NCBI GenBank assembly: GCA_947502645.1
Contig: CANNAD010000002.1
Span: 372,001 to 436,000, forward strand
Direction of reading: 5' to 3'
DNA from: an uncultured Micrococcaceae bacterium
Lineage (GTDB): Bacteria > Actinomycetota > Actinomycetes > Actinomycetales > Micrococcaceae
Length of the DNA stretch: 64,000 nt
The notes beneath the pieces are model-generated. The model ran no database searches. It had not been told where the DNA came from and saw only the letters and a program-made list of their open reading frames with translations. The first letter of the stretch is position 1; the number at the start of each line of letters is the position of its first letter. The position numbers were made by a program, and so were the translations under genes. Positions 9,550 through 20,252 of this stretch are shown here, in pieces.

Positions 9550-10879
9550 CTGTCGGGAGCAGGTCCGCTGCCGGCGGGCTCCAGAGATCCGGATCAGCAG
9601 GGGTCTGCTGGCCTGAACGGATGTCCTTCACTTCGTGAGAGCCGTCCTCAGATGTAAACCATACGAATGGGATACCGCGGCGGTCAGCGTATTTGATCTG
9701 CTTGCCAAACTTTTCTGCCTTGCCTGCCACTTCCACGCAGATCCCGCGGCGACGGAGCTGTGCAGCTACGTCCTGAGCCGCTGACCATGAACTGTCGTCG
9801 GTGAGCGTGACTAGGACCGCTGTCGGGACTGATCTGGACGGCACCGCAGCCCCTGTCGCCAGAATCCTCGATACCAGGCGCGACACACCAATGGAGAGTC
9901 CCACTCCCGGGAAGACACGGTTGCCTTTGGCTGCCAGCGAGTCGTATCGTCCGCCGGAGCAGACCGACCCAAGCTGTTCGTGACCGACCAAGACCGTCTC
10001 GTAAACCGTGCCGGTGTAGTAGTCGAGACCTCGCGCAATGCTCAGGTCCGCGACAACCCTTCCCGGCGCACGACGGGTCGCTTCCGATATGACCGCGGAG
10101 AGTTCCGTGATCCCCTGCTCGAGCAGTTCATTGCTCACACCAAGGCTGCGGACCTGATCCGCGAAGCTCTCATCCTCTGTACAGATGGACGCCAGCTTCA
10201 GTGCTGCCTGAGCCTGTTCCTCGGAAGCACCCAGTTCCTCGCGTAGCAGGGCAGCAACCTTTTCGGGGCCGATCTTTTCCAGCTTGTCGATACTGCGCAG
10301 GACGCCGGCAGTATCCGTCAGGCCCAACCCCCGGTAGAAGCCCTCCGCCAGTTTCCGGTTGTTCACGCGCACTCTAAAGTCCGGTACCGGGAGGGACTCA
10401 AGTGCCTCGACAACCACCAGCGCAAGCTCGACGTCGTAATGGAACGGCAATTCGCCATCACCCACGACATCGATGTCCGCCTGCACGAATTCGCGGAAAC
10501 GGCCGTCCTGCGGGCGTTCTCCACGCCAGGCTTTCTGCATCTGGTAACGACGGAACGGAAATGCGAGGTGTCCGGCGTTCTCAACCACATAACGTGCAAA
10601 AGGAACTGTCAGGTCGAAATGCAGCGCCAGCTGATCCGGCCGTGTTCCGGCGTCTGAGGATGCTTTATCGGCGTCGTGGATCCGGTTCAGCACATAGACT
10701 TCCTTGTCGATCTCGCCTTTCCGCAGCAGCTGGGCCACGGTCTCTACGGAACGCGTTTCAATGCTTGAAAATCCATGCAGCTCGAAGACACGCCGCAGGG
10801 TGTCGAGAACGTGCAGCTCGACGATCCGCTCCTGGGGCAGGAGTTCCGGAAATCCTGAGAGTGTTGCCTTGCGGGCCAT
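9524..10879 (-). CDS. hisS: histidyl-tRNA synthetase
   Basis: A 451-residue class II synthetase. Evidence is the N-terminal LSGFPELLPQERIVEL, motif 2 (FRRYQMQKAWRGERPQ), the histidine-specific RGLDYYTGTVYE motif, the GGRYDSL segment, and a C-terminal anticodon-binding domain ending KEVKDIRSGQQTPA-like. I chose the ATG at 10879 because AGGAGA lies about nine bases upstream; a longer frame to 10927 has no such support. It overlaps the permease tail to tail by 26 bases. Confidence 0.97.
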   Translation of the reverse strand: MARKATLSGFPELLPQERIVELHVLDTLRRVFELHGFSSIETRSVETVAQLLRKGEIDKEVYVLNRIHDADKASSDAGTRPDQLALHFDLTVPFARYVVENAGHLAFPFRRYQMQKAWRGERPQDGRFREFVQADIDVVGDGELPFHYDVELALVVVEALESLPVPDFRVRVNNRKLAEGFYRGLGLTDTAGVLRSIDKLEKIGPEKVAALLREELGASEEQAQAALKLASICTEDESFADQVRSLGVSNELLEQGITELSAVISEATRRAPGRVVADLSIARGLDYYTGTVYETVLVGHEQLGSVCSGGRYDSLAAKGNRVFPGVGLSIGVSRLVSRILATGAAVPSRSVPTAVLVTLTDDSSWSAAQDVAAQLRRRGICVEVAGKAEKFGKQIKYADRRGIPFVWFTSEDGSHEVKDIRSGQQTPADPDLWSPPAADLLPTVSAAEPQA

Positions 10880-11037
10880 GCGTGATGTTCTCCTTGCCGA
10901 TAACGGAAGCGATAATGCGATCCTCATTTTATGGGCCCCCGCTCGGCCCCGCCTAATAAGGTAGCCTCAATCAATACCCACAGTGCCACGGTATCGGCAC
11001 CGGCTGCCGAAACAATACGAGTGAAAGAGTTCCAGCG

Positions 11038-12486
11038 GTGACAGAGAGTCAGCAATCCGACGAAACCACATCCAGCGCTCCTGCGGAATCGGCAGGTAAC
11101 ACGGAAGAGAGTTCACGGCCGACGCCGCGGGTCTCCTCAGTTCCCACGCCAGCCGCTCTGGCCAAGCGCCCGGCAGCGACGGCGTCCGGACCCCAATCAG
11201 CGCAGCAGGTCAGCGCTCCCCCAACGCACACCACATCCCTGGCCGAAGCGCGCAAATTCGCGCGCGTCGAAGCCGATGGTCACGTTTTCCTCCTGATCGA
11301 CGGCGGCGAACACCCTGTAGGACAGTATCCGGATGCTACCGAGGACGAAGCGCTGGCGTACTTTGTCCGAAAGTACGACGAAGTGGCCAGCCAGATCACG
11401 CTGATGGAACAGCGGGTCACCGCCAAGGCTCCCTCCACGGATATGCGCAAAACTGTTTCGCACCTCCGGGAGCTCGTGGCAGCGCGGCACATGGTCGGAG
11501 ATGTGCCGTCTCTGGAGTCGCAGCTCGAGAAGCTCGACGCTGGCATTCGCGAGCTCGAGAAATCAGAACAGCAACAGCACGAAGCTGCGCGGGCAGCCGA
11601 GCTGGCCTCCCGCGAAGCCATTGTTGCCGAAGCGGAAGAGCTGGCAGCCAAGGATCCCGCATCGATCCAGTGGAAAACCACGAGCACCCGCATGAACGAA
11701 CTCTTCGATGCGTGGAAGCAGGCGCAGAAATCGGGAACCCGCCTCGGACGTTCCACTGAGGACGCTCTATGGAAGCGATTCCGCTCTGCCAGAACAACTT
11801 TCGACAGGCACCGCCGCGCTTACTTCTCGCAATTGGACCATGACAACGCGGAAGCCAAAGCTGCGAAGGAAAAACTCATCGCCGAGGCCGAAGCCCTGTC
11901 CACGTCGACAGATTGGGGACGTACAGCGGCAGAGTACCGGCGTCTCATGGACGAGTGGAAGGCGTCGCGCCGAGCAGGGCGGAAGGATGACGATGCGTTG
12001 TGGACACGTTTCCGGGCCGCACAGGATCAGTTCTTCGCAGCGCGCAAGGCAGCCAATGAGGTCATTGACGAGGAGTTCGCGAAGAACCTGATCGTCAAGG
12101 AAAAGCTCCTGAAAGAAGCACAGGAGATCAATACCAAGGACCCGGTAGCGGCACGAAAGGCACTACAGACCATCCGCGACAAGTGGGAAGAGGCGGGCAA
12201 GGTTCCGCGAGGAGATATGGGTCGTATCGAGGCCGGCCTACGTTCTGTCGAGGATGCGGTCAAAGCGGCAGAAGATGAGAAATGGGAGCGGACCAACCCT
12301 GAGACGCAGGCCCGTACCAACAGTGCCTTGTCACAATTGGAGGCTGCTATCGCCTCGCTCGAAGCGGACCTCGAGAAGGCCCAGGCGTCCGGAGACAGCG
12401 GTCAGATCCGCAAGGCGCAGGAAGCTCTTGTGGCGCGTCAGCAGTGGCTCGAGATGCTGCAGAAGACCGCCAGCAACTTTGAGTAG
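11038..12486 (+). CDS. DUF349 domain protein
   Basis: A 482-residue, highly charged, mostly helical protein with a GTG start. The first 75 residues are low-complexity (Ser/Pro/Ala/Glu). Then come several DUF349-type repeats: WKTTSTRMNELFDAWKQA, WGRTAAEYRRLMDEWKASR, and repeated LWTRFRAAQDQFFAARK-like helices, each with a conserved Trp-Lys pattern. Predicted coiled coils fill the C-terminal half. The protein is common between hisS and relA in actinobacteria. Its function is not known, and no signal peptide or membrane segment is visible. Confidence 0.88.
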   Translation: MTESQQSDETTSSAPAESAGNTEESSRPTPRVSSVPTPAALAKRPAATASGPQSAQQVSAPPTHTTSLAEARKFARVEADGHVFLLIDGGEHPVGQYPDATEDEALAYFVRKYDEVASQITLMEQRVTAKAPSTDMRKTVSHLRELVAARHMVGDVPSLESQLEKLDAGIRELEKSEQQQHEAARAAELASREAIVAEAEELAAKDPASIQWKTTSTRMNELFDAWKQAQKSGTRLGRSTEDALWKRFRSARTTFDRHRRAYFSQLDHDNAEAKAAKEKLIAEAEALSTSTDWGRTAAEYRRLMDEWKASRRAGRKDDDALWTRFRAAQDQFFAARKAANEVIDEEFAKNLIVKEKLLKEAQEINTKDPVAARKALQTIRDKWEEAGKVPRGDMGRIEAGLRSVEDAVKAAEDEKWERTNPETQARTNSALSQLEAAIASLEADLEKAQASGDSGQIRKAQEALVARQQWLEMLQKTASNFE

Positions 12487-12526
12487 CTAGAGGGCCACGA
12501 CTCGGTTTTCCGAGTTTCCGGCCAGA

Positions 12527-12568
12527 GCCCGGGCGCAAGTTATCCACAATGCTTGCACCCGGGCTTTT
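12527..12568 (+). terminator. rho-independent terminator after the DUF349 gene
   Basis: Inverted repeat GCCCGGGCGCAAG (12527-12539) and CTTGCACCCGGGC (12552-12564), with one mismatch, followed by TTTT. It lies 40 bases after the DUF349 stop. It overlaps the longest possible start of the next reading frame, which supports the later ATG at 12600 for that gene. The 12-base loop contains a perfect TTATCCACA DnaA box. Confidence 0.75.
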
Positions 12569-12599
12569 CATTTGGCGCGGCATTGGGAAAGCTGGGAGC

Positions 12600-13295
12600 A
12601 TGCCCCGCCGCTCTCCTGATCTCCTGCCCTCCTATCCCACCAGGCCTGGCAGCGCCAAGGACCGCGCCGAGAGTGCCAGCTCTGTCATCCGCACCGCACC
12701 AAGCACACAGTTATTCACAGCAGGCGGTACATTCACGCATCCCGAACTTCAATCGATGGCAATCGACGGCCTGGTTCAACGGGTCTATGGCCGCTCCTAC
12801 CGTATTAGTGGGGTTTCGGAGACCCCGGCACTTCGCGCATTATCTGCGCTCAATGCATTGCCGCCAACGCTTCGGCGAAGGGTGACGCTTGGACGGGCGA
12901 CTGCCGCCTGGGTTCTTGGATGCGCTGGTCCTCCGGACAAATTGAGCCTCCTCACCGACCACAGGCGACGCACGAGCGCCCTACGACCGTTCAGCGATGC
13001 CGTCATGCACGAAGTGGCCCTCGGCCCCATGGATGTCGTCATCATCGGGGGTGTTCGCGTGACCACTCCCCTGCGGACTGCCATGGATATTGCACTGCAT
13101 GGCAGTGAGCAGACCGCTGGCGACATCCTTCGGAGGCTCGCGCTGCACCCGCAACTGGGTTGTTCATTGCGCAGCGTTGCACTGATGCTGGAGAACGTGT
13201 CGCGGGCTCCTGGAAAGGCGCGTGCGCTCTCACGCCTCCAGGAGGCGATGGACCAGACTGCAGAAGGCGTGGCTAGCGTCGCCGACCGTCCGTAG
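12600..13295 (+). CDS. AbiEi-like (type IV antitoxin family) protein
   Basis: A 231-residue protein resembling the AbiEi-family antitoxin/regulator proteins common in actinobacteria. It has a winged-helix-like N-terminus ([25 protein letters not shown]) with the typical G/R-x-Y step, a middle [21 protein letters not shown], and the characteristic [24 protein letters not shown]. No AbiEii nucleotidyltransferase toxin is adjacent, so a toxin-antitoxin role is not supported here. The ATG at 12600 is preferred over 12549 because the earlier start lies in the upstream terminator. Its last 23 bases overlap the end of rel on the opposite strand. Confidence 0.6.
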   Translation: MPRRSPDLLPSYPTRPGSAKDRAESASSVIRTAPSTQLFTAGGTFTHPELQSMAIDGLVQRVYGRSYRISGVSETPALRALSALNALPPTLRRRVTLGRATAAWVLGCAGPPDKLSLLTDHRRRTSALRPFSDAVMHEVALGPMDVVIIGGVRVTTPLRTAMDIALHGSEQTAGDILRRLALHPQLGCSLRSVALMLENVSRAPGKARALSRLQEAMDQTAEGVASVADRP

Positions 13296-15630
13296 CGCGG
13301 TACACGTCGAACACGCCGTCGATCCGGCGAACAGCTCCAAGGATGTGGCTCAGATACTTTGGATCGCCAAGCTCGAAAGCGAAGCGCGACATAGCCACAC
13401 GGTTGCGCGATGTGCTCACGCTAGCGGAGAGAATGTTCACATGGTTTTCTGACAGTACTTTCGTTACGTCGGTCAGTAGACTCTTGCGGTCCAAGGCCTC
13501 TACCTGAATATCCACCAGGTACACGCTTGACTGCGTCGGCGCCCATTCAACCTCGACCATTCTGCCGGTCTGTTCCTTGAGGTCCTGAACATTTCGGCAG
13601 TCTGCGCGGTGAACGGACACGCCTGAACCGCGGGTCACAAAGCCGACGATGTCATCCGGTGGGACTGGTGCACAACAACGAGCAAGTTTGACCCATACAT
13701 CACCGACCCCACGCACCATGACACCAGCGTCAGAGAAACGCGGGCGCTTGGTAGTTGTGGTGACCGGAGCCTCTGTCATCTGCTCATCGGCGTCGTCATG
13801 CCCGCCAGCCAGAGCCACCAGATGTTCAATGACGTTCTGGGCGGAAGAATGGCCGTCACCGACTGCCGCATACAACGCAGCGATATCCTGGTGCCGTAGC
13901 TCCTCAGCAACCGCAAGGAGCGCATCGTGGGTCATCATGCGCTGCAGTGGCAGATTCTGCTTCCGCATGGCCCGAGTGAGAAGATCCTTGCCCTTTTCGA
14001 TCGCTTCTTCGCGGCGTTCCTTGGTAAACCACTGCCGGATCTTGTTTCGCGCACGCGGGCTTTTAACGAAGCCCTGCCAGTCCTGGCTAGGGCCCGCACC
14101 TTCCGCTTTTGAGGTGAACACCTCCACCCAGTCGCCATGATTGAGTTCGCTGTTCAACGGCACCAGCTTGCCGTTGACGCGTGCGCCGATCGTGCGATGG
14201 CCCACCTCTGTATGGACCGCATAGGCAAAATCAACGGGCGTCGATCCGGCCGGAAGAGCCATCACCTCGCCTTTGGGCGTGAAAACGAAAACCTCCTGGG
14301 CGTTGATCTCAAACCTGAGCGAATCAAGGAACTCATCAGGATCGGATGTCTCCTGCTGCCAGTCAACCAGGCTTCGCAGCCACCCCATGTCACTGTTCTC
14401 AGGGGTGCCGCCCTGTTTGGCACCGTTGGACTTGTACTTCCAGTGTGCCGCGACGCCGTACTCTGCGCGCCGGTGCATGTCGTGGGTACGGATCTGAATT
14501 TCCACTGGTTTGCCCGATGGACCGATAACGGTGGTGTGGAGTGATTGGTACATGTTGAACTTGGGCATCGCTATGTAATCTTTGAAACGCCCCGGAAGCG
14601 GGTTCCACCGCGAATGGAGCGTGCCCAGAACCGCGTAGCAGTCGCGCACGCTGTCCACGAGGACGCGGACTCCCATCAGGTCATGGATATCGTCGAAGTC
14701 CTTACCCCGAACGATCATTTTCTGGTAGATCGAGTAGTAATGCTTCGGGCGTCCGGTAATCGTCGCCTTGATCTTGACGTCCTTCAGATCTTCGGCGATT
14801 TTGGTGCGTACCGTGGAAAGATACTTTTCCCGCTCTGGAGTGCGATCTCCAACCATCCGCACGATCTCTTCGTAGACCTTGGGATGCAGAGCAGCAAATG
14901 ACAGGTCCTCAAGTTCCCACTTGATGGTGTTCATACCGAGGCGGTGTGCAAGCGGAGCGAAGATCTCCAGTGTCTCCCGGGCCTTGCGGGCTGATGATTC
15001 CGCCGATACAAACCGCCAGGTACGCGCATTATGGAGACGGTCGCACAGCTTGATCACGAGGACTCGAATGTCCTTGGCCATCGCGACGACCATCTTCCGG
15101 ACCGTCTCGGATTGTGCGGCATCCCCGAACTGCACTTTGTCGAGCTTCGTGACACCGTCAACCAACATGGCCACTTCGCTGCCAAACTCGCGGCGCAACT
15201 GGTCAAGAGTGTAGGAAGTGTCTTCAACAGTGTCGTGAAGGAGGGCCGCAGCGAGGGTGGTACCGCTCATGCCCAGTTCTGCCATGATGGTGGCCACCGC
15301 GACAGGATGGGTGATGTACGGGTCCCCGCTCTTGCGCTTCTGACCTTCGTGGCTGCGCTCCGCTACGCGGTAGGCGCGCTTGATCAGCTCAAGGTCTTCC
15401 TTGGGGTTATTGACGCGCACCGTACGGAGCAATGGCTCCAGGATTGGCGAATAATCGGCCTGACCTCTGCCTGTCAGCCGCGCAAGTCGTGAAATGGTGC
15501 GCTCACGTCGCCCACCGGAACCGTCACTCGCCGTACCCTGACGGTCAGGGCGTGGAGCAGCCTTGGAATCTCCTGTGCCGTTTCCCTCCCGTGCCTGGGA
15601 TCCATCCTCGGCTCTGGCATTCTCAGCCAT
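13273..15630 (-). CDS. relA: bifunctional (p)ppGpp synthetase/hydrolase (Rel)
   Basis: A 785-residue cytoplasmic stringent-response enzyme that makes and degrades (p)ppGpp. In order: a charged low-complexity leader (about 55 residues); an HD hydrolase domain with the intact pair in [14 protein letters not shown] and LLHDTVEDT; a synthetase domain including [20 protein letters not shown]; a TGS domain ([20 protein letters not shown]); and a C-terminal zinc-finger/ACT region with [21 protein letters not shown]. The length is normal for the long actinobacterial Rel. It follows secF by 60 bases on the same strand, as is usual in this phylum. Confidence 0.97.
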   Translation of the reverse strand: MAENARAEDGSQAREGNGTGDSKAAPRPDRQGTASDGSGGRRERTISRLARLTGRGQADYSPILEPLLRTVRVNNPKEDLELIKRAYRVAERSHEGQKRKSGDPYITHPVAVATIMAELGMSGTTLAAALLHDTVEDTSYTLDQLRREFGSEVAMLVDGVTKLDKVQFGDAAQSETVRKMVVAMAKDIRVLVIKLCDRLHNARTWRFVSAESSARKARETLEIFAPLAHRLGMNTIKWELEDLSFAALHPKVYEEIVRMVGDRTPEREKYLSTVRTKIAEDLKDVKIKATITGRPKHYYSIYQKMIVRGKDFDDIHDLMGVRVLVDSVRDCYAVLGTLHSRWNPLPGRFKDYIAMPKFNMYQSLHTTVIGPSGKPVEIQIRTHDMHRRAEYGVAAHWKYKSNGAKQGGTPENSDMGWLRSLVDWQQETSDPDEFLDSLRFEINAQEVFVFTPKGEVMALPAGSTPVDFAYAVHTEVGHRTIGARVNGKLVPLNSELNHGDWVEVFTSKAEGAGPSQDWQGFVKSPRARNKIRQWFTKERREEAIEKGKDLLTRAMRKQNLPLQRMMTHDALLAVAEELRHQDIAALYAAVGDGHSSAQNVIEHLVALAGGHDDADEQMTEAPVTTTTKRPRFSDAGVMVRGVGDVWVKLARCCAPVPPDDIVGFVTRGSGVSVHRADCRNVQDLKEQTGRMVEVEWAPTQSSVYLVDIQVEALDRKSLLTDVTKVLSENHVNILSASVSTSRNRVAMSRFAFELGDPKYLSHILGAVRRIDGVFDVYRATDGRRR

Positions 15631-15690
15631 CTGCGCTCCTTCCCGTTGCCCGGTGCTGCGACCTCTGCTGGTTACAGCATAAGCCCGCGC

Positions 15691-16710
15691 CTAGACGACT
15701 GCCCCGTTACCCGCCAGTCCGTCCTCGTTGCTCCTGCGCTTATCGACTCGCTTGGACTGCCGCTTGATCTCCGGTTCACGCAGGCGAAGCCCTGCGTAGA
15801 GCGGCGCCGCAACGAACACGGTAGCCAGAGTTCCGACAATGATTCCGACGAACAATGCCAGGGAGAGGTCCCGAAGGGTACCGGCGCCCAGGAGCAGCGC
15901 ACCAATAAAGAGTACGGATGCCACGGGAAGCACAGCGACTACCGATGTGTTGATGGAACGGACCAACGTCTGGTTGATGGCCAGGTTCACCTGCTCGGCA
16001 AAGCTTCGTTTCGTGGAGACGTCGACATCTTCGGTATTTTCACGCACCTTGTCGAACACTACAACGGTGTCATAGAGGGAGTAGCTGAGGATTGTCAGAA
16101 AGCCGATAACCGCTGAAGGTGTTACCTCGAAGTTGCTCAACGAGTAGATTCCTGCGGTGACGAACATAACGACAAAGAGCCCGACCATAGCCGCGAGCGA
16201 CATTTTCCAGGTTCTGAAATAGAGCGCCATCAGAACGGCTCCCAGCAGTACAAAGACAACAAATCCTGTGATCGCCTTGCTGCTGACGTCCTCTCCCCAG
16301 GTGGGACCGATGTAATTCGAGGTCACCTCGTCCTGGGTTACGTCGTAGGCCTCAATGAGGTTGTCCTTGACCTGGAGCGTCTGGTCATCGCTCAGCCGGT
16401 CCATCTGAATACGCATGGTGTTCGGGGCGATGTTGGTCACCGTGGGTTCGGCACCCGTGTTGACACCGGCGATAGCCTCCTCACCGATACTGATGTCCGT
16501 GTTCTCAACCGAGGAAACGGTGAACTCCGAACCGCCGCGAAATTCGATTCCAAGGTTGAAGCCGCCCTTGGCGATGGGAATGAGGATGGAAACCAGAACA
16601 GCGATACCAGCAATCCAGTACCAGAGCTTGCGTTTACCCACGAATGGATAGGACCGCTTGCCCGTGTAGAGCTCGTTACCGAAGGTGGCGAATTTGGACG
16701 TGACCGACAT
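15691..16710 (-). CDS. secF: protein translocase subunit SecF
   Basis: A 339-residue membrane protein with six transmembrane segments and one large periplasmic-side loop after helix 1. It carries the SecF start pattern FVGKRKLWYW, the LGIEFRGGSEF motif at the head of the loop, and the RND core GFLTILSYSLYDTVVVFDKVRE, with SINTSVVAVLPVASVLFIG later. With SecD and YajC it uses the proton-motive force to pull proteins out of the SecYEG channel. Its start codon overlaps the end of secD by one base, so the two are translationally coupled. Confidence 0.97.
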   Translation of the reverse strand: MSVTSKFATFGNELYTGKRSYPFVGKRKLWYWIAGIAVLVSILIPIAKGGFNLGIEFRGGSEFTVSSVENTDISIGEEAIAGVNTGAEPTVTNIAPNTMRIQMDRLSDDQTLQVKDNLIEAYDVTQDEVTSNYIGPTWGEDVSSKAITGFVVFVLLGAVLMALYFRTWKMSLAAMVGLFVVMFVTAGIYSLSNFEVTPSAVIGFLTILSYSLYDTVVVFDKVRENTEDVDVSTKRSFAEQVNLAINQTLVRSINTSVVAVLPVASVLFIGALLLGAGTLRDLSLALFVGIIVGTLATVFVAAPLYAGLRLREPEIKRQSKRVDKRRSNEDGLAGNGAVV

Positions 16711-18467
16711 TATTTGTTCTCCTCCTTCGGAGCCGAATTGCTCCCGGCATAAACGTTGCGCTCTGCACCTTCTGCTTTTCGCCTCTCAGCGATCGTCATG
16801 CGGCGCTCAGCCTCTTTCGACGCCGATTTGTTACGCGTTCGCACGGGCTTGGCATCTGCAGCATCGGCCTGGCCTGCAGCGGCCGATGGTTCGCGCAGCC
16901 GGCCTGCCCCGCGGTAAAGGGGTACGACGTCGAGGAGTCGGGGATCCAGCCCCGACCAGCGGTGTCCCCCGCCGAAGAACTTCGTCTTGGCCAGAAGCTG
17001 CATCACAGGGTGAGTGAAGAGGAAGACCACTATGAGGTCCGCAATGGCAGTAAGGCCGAGAGTGAAGGCGAAGCCTCGCACGCTGCCAACTGCGACAAAG
17101 AACAGTACGACCGCTGCAAGGAGGTTCACGGCCTTCGAGGCGAGAACAGTCTGCTTGGCCCGCCGCCAACCGTTTTCAACAGCCGAAACCATTCCCCGGC
17201 CATCACGCAGCTCATCGCGTATTCGTTCAAAGTAGACGATGAATGAGTCAGCGGTCTGACCAATCGCCACAATGAGACCCGCCACACCGGCCAGAGACAG
17301 CCGGTAGTTCTGGGTCCAGCCGAGAATCGCGATCGATAGATACGTCAGCACTCCAGCAACCACAAGAGACGCGATAGTAACCAAGCCGAGCATGCGGTAC
17401 TGGAACATCGAATAGACCGCGACCAGGAGCAGACCGATCACACCGGATATGAGACCCAAACGGAGCTGGTCTGCGCCAAGCGTGGCAGAAATCTGCTGTT
17501 CGCTCTGGATCTCGAAGCTGATAGGCAGGGCACCGTACTTCAACTGTTCCGCGAGAGCAGCCGCCGATTCTTCCGTGAAGCTGCCGCTGATGGATGGCTT
17601 CCCGTCCGGGATCACCGCGTTGGTGGTCGGAGCCGAGATGACGGTACCGTCCAGGACGATGGCGAACTGGTTACGCGGGTCCATCTGACCGAACGCGTAG
17701 AGACGCTCGGTTACTTCCTTGAACTTGTCTGTTCCTTCACCGTTGAAGTCAATGTTGACAGCCCACTCGTTCAGGGTCTGACCCTGCGAGTTGGTCTGGA
17801 GACCAAAGCCCGCCGTTTCGATGGCGGTTCCGGGTACGGCGACGGGGCCAAGAATGTATTTGCTGCCTGTGTCTGGTTCACACGAAACCATAGGCTTATC
17901 AGGATCCGCGGGTTCAGCGGCAGGTTCCAGAGCCTTTGGATCGGTACAGTCCAGGCTCTCAAACTTCTTCTGCAGCTCCGGGGTAACCCAGTTGAGGTCG
18001 CTGCCGTTGGTTGGCTCTGCCGTTGGAGTCATGAGCTGATCTTCAGGAGTGGGTGTCTCGGCCGCAGGAGCGGGGGCCCTCATCAGGACTGGCCTGAACT
18101 CCATCTGGGCCGAGGCCTGAATCAGGTCACGGGTCTCGGAATCGGGAATGCCAGGAAGACTGACCACAACATTGCGGCCGGACTGGGTTGTGATTTCAGC
18201 TTCGGAAACGCCACTGCCATCCACACGCTGCCGAATAATCGAGACGGCCTGGTCCAGCTGCTCCTGAGTGATTTCTTCGCCGCCGCCCTGGACCTTGGGC
18301 GCCAGAATCATCTGGGTGCCGCCTTCCAGGTCCAACGCGAGCTTGGGCGCCCACGAGGCGTTGCCCCACATGGTGCCGCCGCCAAGGGTGAGGGCTAGGG
18401 CAGCAAATATGACCCCCAACCAGATGAGAGTTCTCCGTGCAGCCTTGACAGGGCTATGTGGTGACAT
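16710..18467 (-). CDS. secD: protein translocase subunit SecD
   Basis: A 585-residue RND-family membrane protein with one helix (residues about 13-32), a large extracytoplasmic domain (P1) with LALDLEGGTQMIL and the IIRQRVDGSGVSEAEI motif, and five C-terminal helices including GLIVAIGQTADSFIVYFERIRDE. The P1 loop contains a Pro/Thr/Glu-rich insert near residues 140-170. The C-terminal tail is basic and cytoplasmic. It forms the yajC-secD-secF cluster. Confidence 0.97.
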   Translation of the reverse strand: MSPHSPVKAARRTLIWLGVIFAALALTLGGGTMWGNASWAPKLALDLEGGTQMILAPKVQGGGEEITQEQLDQAVSIIRQRVDGSGVSEAEITTQSGRNVVVSLPGIPDSETRDLIQASAQMEFRPVLMRAPAPAAETPTPEDQLMTPTAEPTNGSDLNWVTPELQKKFESLDCTDPKALEPAAEPADPDKPMVSCEPDTGSKYILGPVAVPGTAIETAGFGLQTNSQGQTLNEWAVNIDFNGEGTDKFKEVTERLYAFGQMDPRNQFAIVLDGTVISAPTTNAVIPDGKPSISGSFTEESAAALAEQLKYGALPISFEIQSEQQISATLGADQLRLGLISGVIGLLLVAVYSMFQYRMLGLVTIASLVVAGVLTYLSIAILGWTQNYRLSLAGVAGLIVAIGQTADSFIVYFERIRDELRDGRGMVSAVENGWRRAKQTVLASKAVNLLAAVVLFFVAVGSVRGFAFTLGLTAIADLIVVFLFTHPVMQLLAKTKFFGGGHRWSGLDPRLLDVVPLYRGAGRLREPSAAAGQADAADAKPVRTRNKSASKEAERRMTIAERRKAEGAERNVYAGSNSAPKEENK

Positions 18468-18561
18468 GGTGGTTCTTTCCGTTAACAGCAGTCAGCATGC
18501 ACGGCCGGCCTTTGACCGCAGCTGCGGTCAGGCGGCGCATGGCACTGCTGGACAGTGAGGA

Positions 18562-19011
18562 CTAGTTGTCTTTGTTCTTGTCTTCGCGGTTCAGCCGCTC
18601 GGCAGTCTCCTGAGGCGTTTCCGCTGGCGTTGTGGAGCCCGCGGTTTCCAGCGAGGATGCGTCATCCGGAACCTCAGATGAAGCAGGGGATCCGTCAGCG
18701 GGAGTCTGTTCTACAACTTTGGTCAGGACCTGCATGTGTACCGTGGCGTGGGTGCCGGGAGCAATCTCCAGCACGGCCTTGTTCTCTTCCTCGTCGATCG
18801 AAACGACAGTGCCGAAGAGTCCGAAATTGGTCATGACCGCTGTTCCGGGGACCATCTGGCTACGCTGTTCCTGAATCTGCTTCTGCGCGGTGCGCTGCTT
18901 CCGGAACATGAGGACAATGAGGACGACGAGGGCAAGGGGCAGGAGGAGGTTGATGAAGTTAATTCCACCGGTTTCCGGATTTCCGCTCTCGGCGAGGACA
19001 TGTAGGAGCAC
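18562..19011 (-). CDS. yajC: preprotein translocase subunit YajC
   Basis: A 149-residue single-pass membrane protein. An N-terminal hydrophobic helix (LLLPLALVVLIVLMFRKQRTA) is followed by the YajC core QIQEQRSQMVPGTAVMTNFGLFGTVVSID. The acidic, Pro/Ser/Thr-rich C-terminus is longer than in E. coli but typical for actinobacteria. It lies 94 bases upstream of secD and is part of the accessory Sec complex. Confidence 0.93.
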   Translation of the reverse strand: MLLHVLAESGNPETGGINFINLLLPLALVVLIVLMFRKQRTAQKQIQEQRSQMVPGTAVMTNFGLFGTVVSIDEEENKAVLEIAPGTHATVHMQVLTKVVEQTPADGSPASSEVPDDASSLETAGSTTPAETPQETAERLNREDKNKDN

Positions 19012-19159
19012 GTGGGCTGCTTCCGTTTCTGTTGCTGGTGGTTGCTCACCGGAATTTTCCCGGCGCGCTCAGGCACATATGGGCGCGTAGGGCGCACATC
19101 TGTACAAAGCGTCAGATCAGTCTACGCCGACCATGCCGATTGTCGCGACGTCCATCACA

Positions 19160-20248
19160 TTAAAGCCAGTTGGGAACTTCTCCCTCGTCGTCGAGCAGGT
19201 AGCTATTTTCCGCTCCAGACTGCGCGTTTCCCGCACGCTCCAGCCCAAGATGCTCCCAAGCCGCAGGCATGGCTATTCTCCCCCTCGGCGTGCGGCCGAG
19301 AAGCCCTTCGCGAACGAGAAAAGGTTCCGCGACCGTTTCCACCGTTTCGGGTTCCTCACCGACGGCTATGGCGATGGTCGACAGACCGACGGGGCCGCCG
19401 TCGAACTTTGTGATCAGGGCGTGAAGCACAGCCCTGTCCAGGCGATCCAGTCCGCGCTCGTCCACTTCATACATGTCCAGGGCCGCACAGGCTGCAGTGT
19501 CGTCAATGTGGTCGACCTTGTGGACAAGAGCCCAATCCCGGACGCGTCGCAGAAGCCTGTTCGAGATACGCGGAGTACCCCTGGACCGACCGGCGACTTC
19601 CGCGAACGCGGACGACGTCACGCGCATGTCCATGAGCATGGCCGAGCGCCTCAGCACGAGTTCAAGTTCCTGACTGGAATAGAACTCCAGATGACCGGTG
19701 AATCCGAAGCGGTCGCGCAGCGGCCCCGGCAGTAGCCCTGCTCGTGTTGTAGCACCAACAAGCGTGAACGGGGGCAGCTCCAGCGGAATGGCAGTGGCAC
19801 CCGCTCCCTTGCCGACCACGATGTCGACCCGGAAGTCCTCCATCGCCATGTAGAGCATTTCTTCCGCAGGGCGGGACATCCGGTGAATCTCGTCCAGAAA
19901 CAGGACCTCACCTTCGGTCAGGGAGGACAGTATGGCTGCAAGGTCACCAGCATGCTGGATCGCCGGGCCGGAGGTGATACGTAACGGCGCATTCATTTCT
20001 GCCGCAATGATCATCGCCAGCGTCGTCTTTCCCAGCCCGGGAGGGCCCGACAACAACACATGGTCAGCGCTACGTCCGCGGAGCCGGGAAGCTTCCAGCA
20101 CCAACGACAGCTGGTTTCTGACGCGCTTCTGCCCCACGAAATCATCCAGCGTCCGCGGGCGGAGCGCAGCCTCGACAGCGCGGTCCTCCGGATCTGACCC
20201 GGAGGAGACCACGTTGGAATCTGCTGAACCCTGCCGGTCACTGCTCAT
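19160..20248 (-). CDS. ruvB: Holliday junction DNA helicase RuvB
   Basis: A 362-residue AAA+ motor that drives branch migration with RuvA. Motifs: [19 protein letters not shown], Walker [10 protein letters not shown], Walker [19 protein letters not shown], sensor 1 [20 protein letters not shown], and a C-terminal winged helix with [13 protein letters not shown]. It begins 4 bases after the ruvA stop and shares its transcript. The candidate LexA site at 20909 would control both. Confidence 0.98.
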   Translation of the reverse strand: MSSDRQGSADSNVVSSGSDPEDRAVEAALRPRTLDDFVGQKRVRNQLSLVLEASRLRGRSADHVLLSGPPGLGKTTLAMIIAAEMNAPLRITSGPAIQHAGDLAAILSSLTEGEVLFLDEIHRMSRPAEEMLYMAMEDFRVDIVVGKGAGATAIPLELPPFTLVGATTRAGLLPGPLRDRFGFTGHLEFYSSQELELVLRRSAMLMDMRVTSSAFAEVAGRSRGTPRISNRLLRRVRDWALVHKVDHIDDTAACAALDMYEVDERGLDRLDRAVLHALITKFDGGPVGLSTIAIAVGEEPETVETVAEPFLVREGLLGRTPRGRIAMPAAWEHLGLERAGNAQSGAENSYLLDDEGEVPNWL

Positions 20249-20252
20249 GCAT

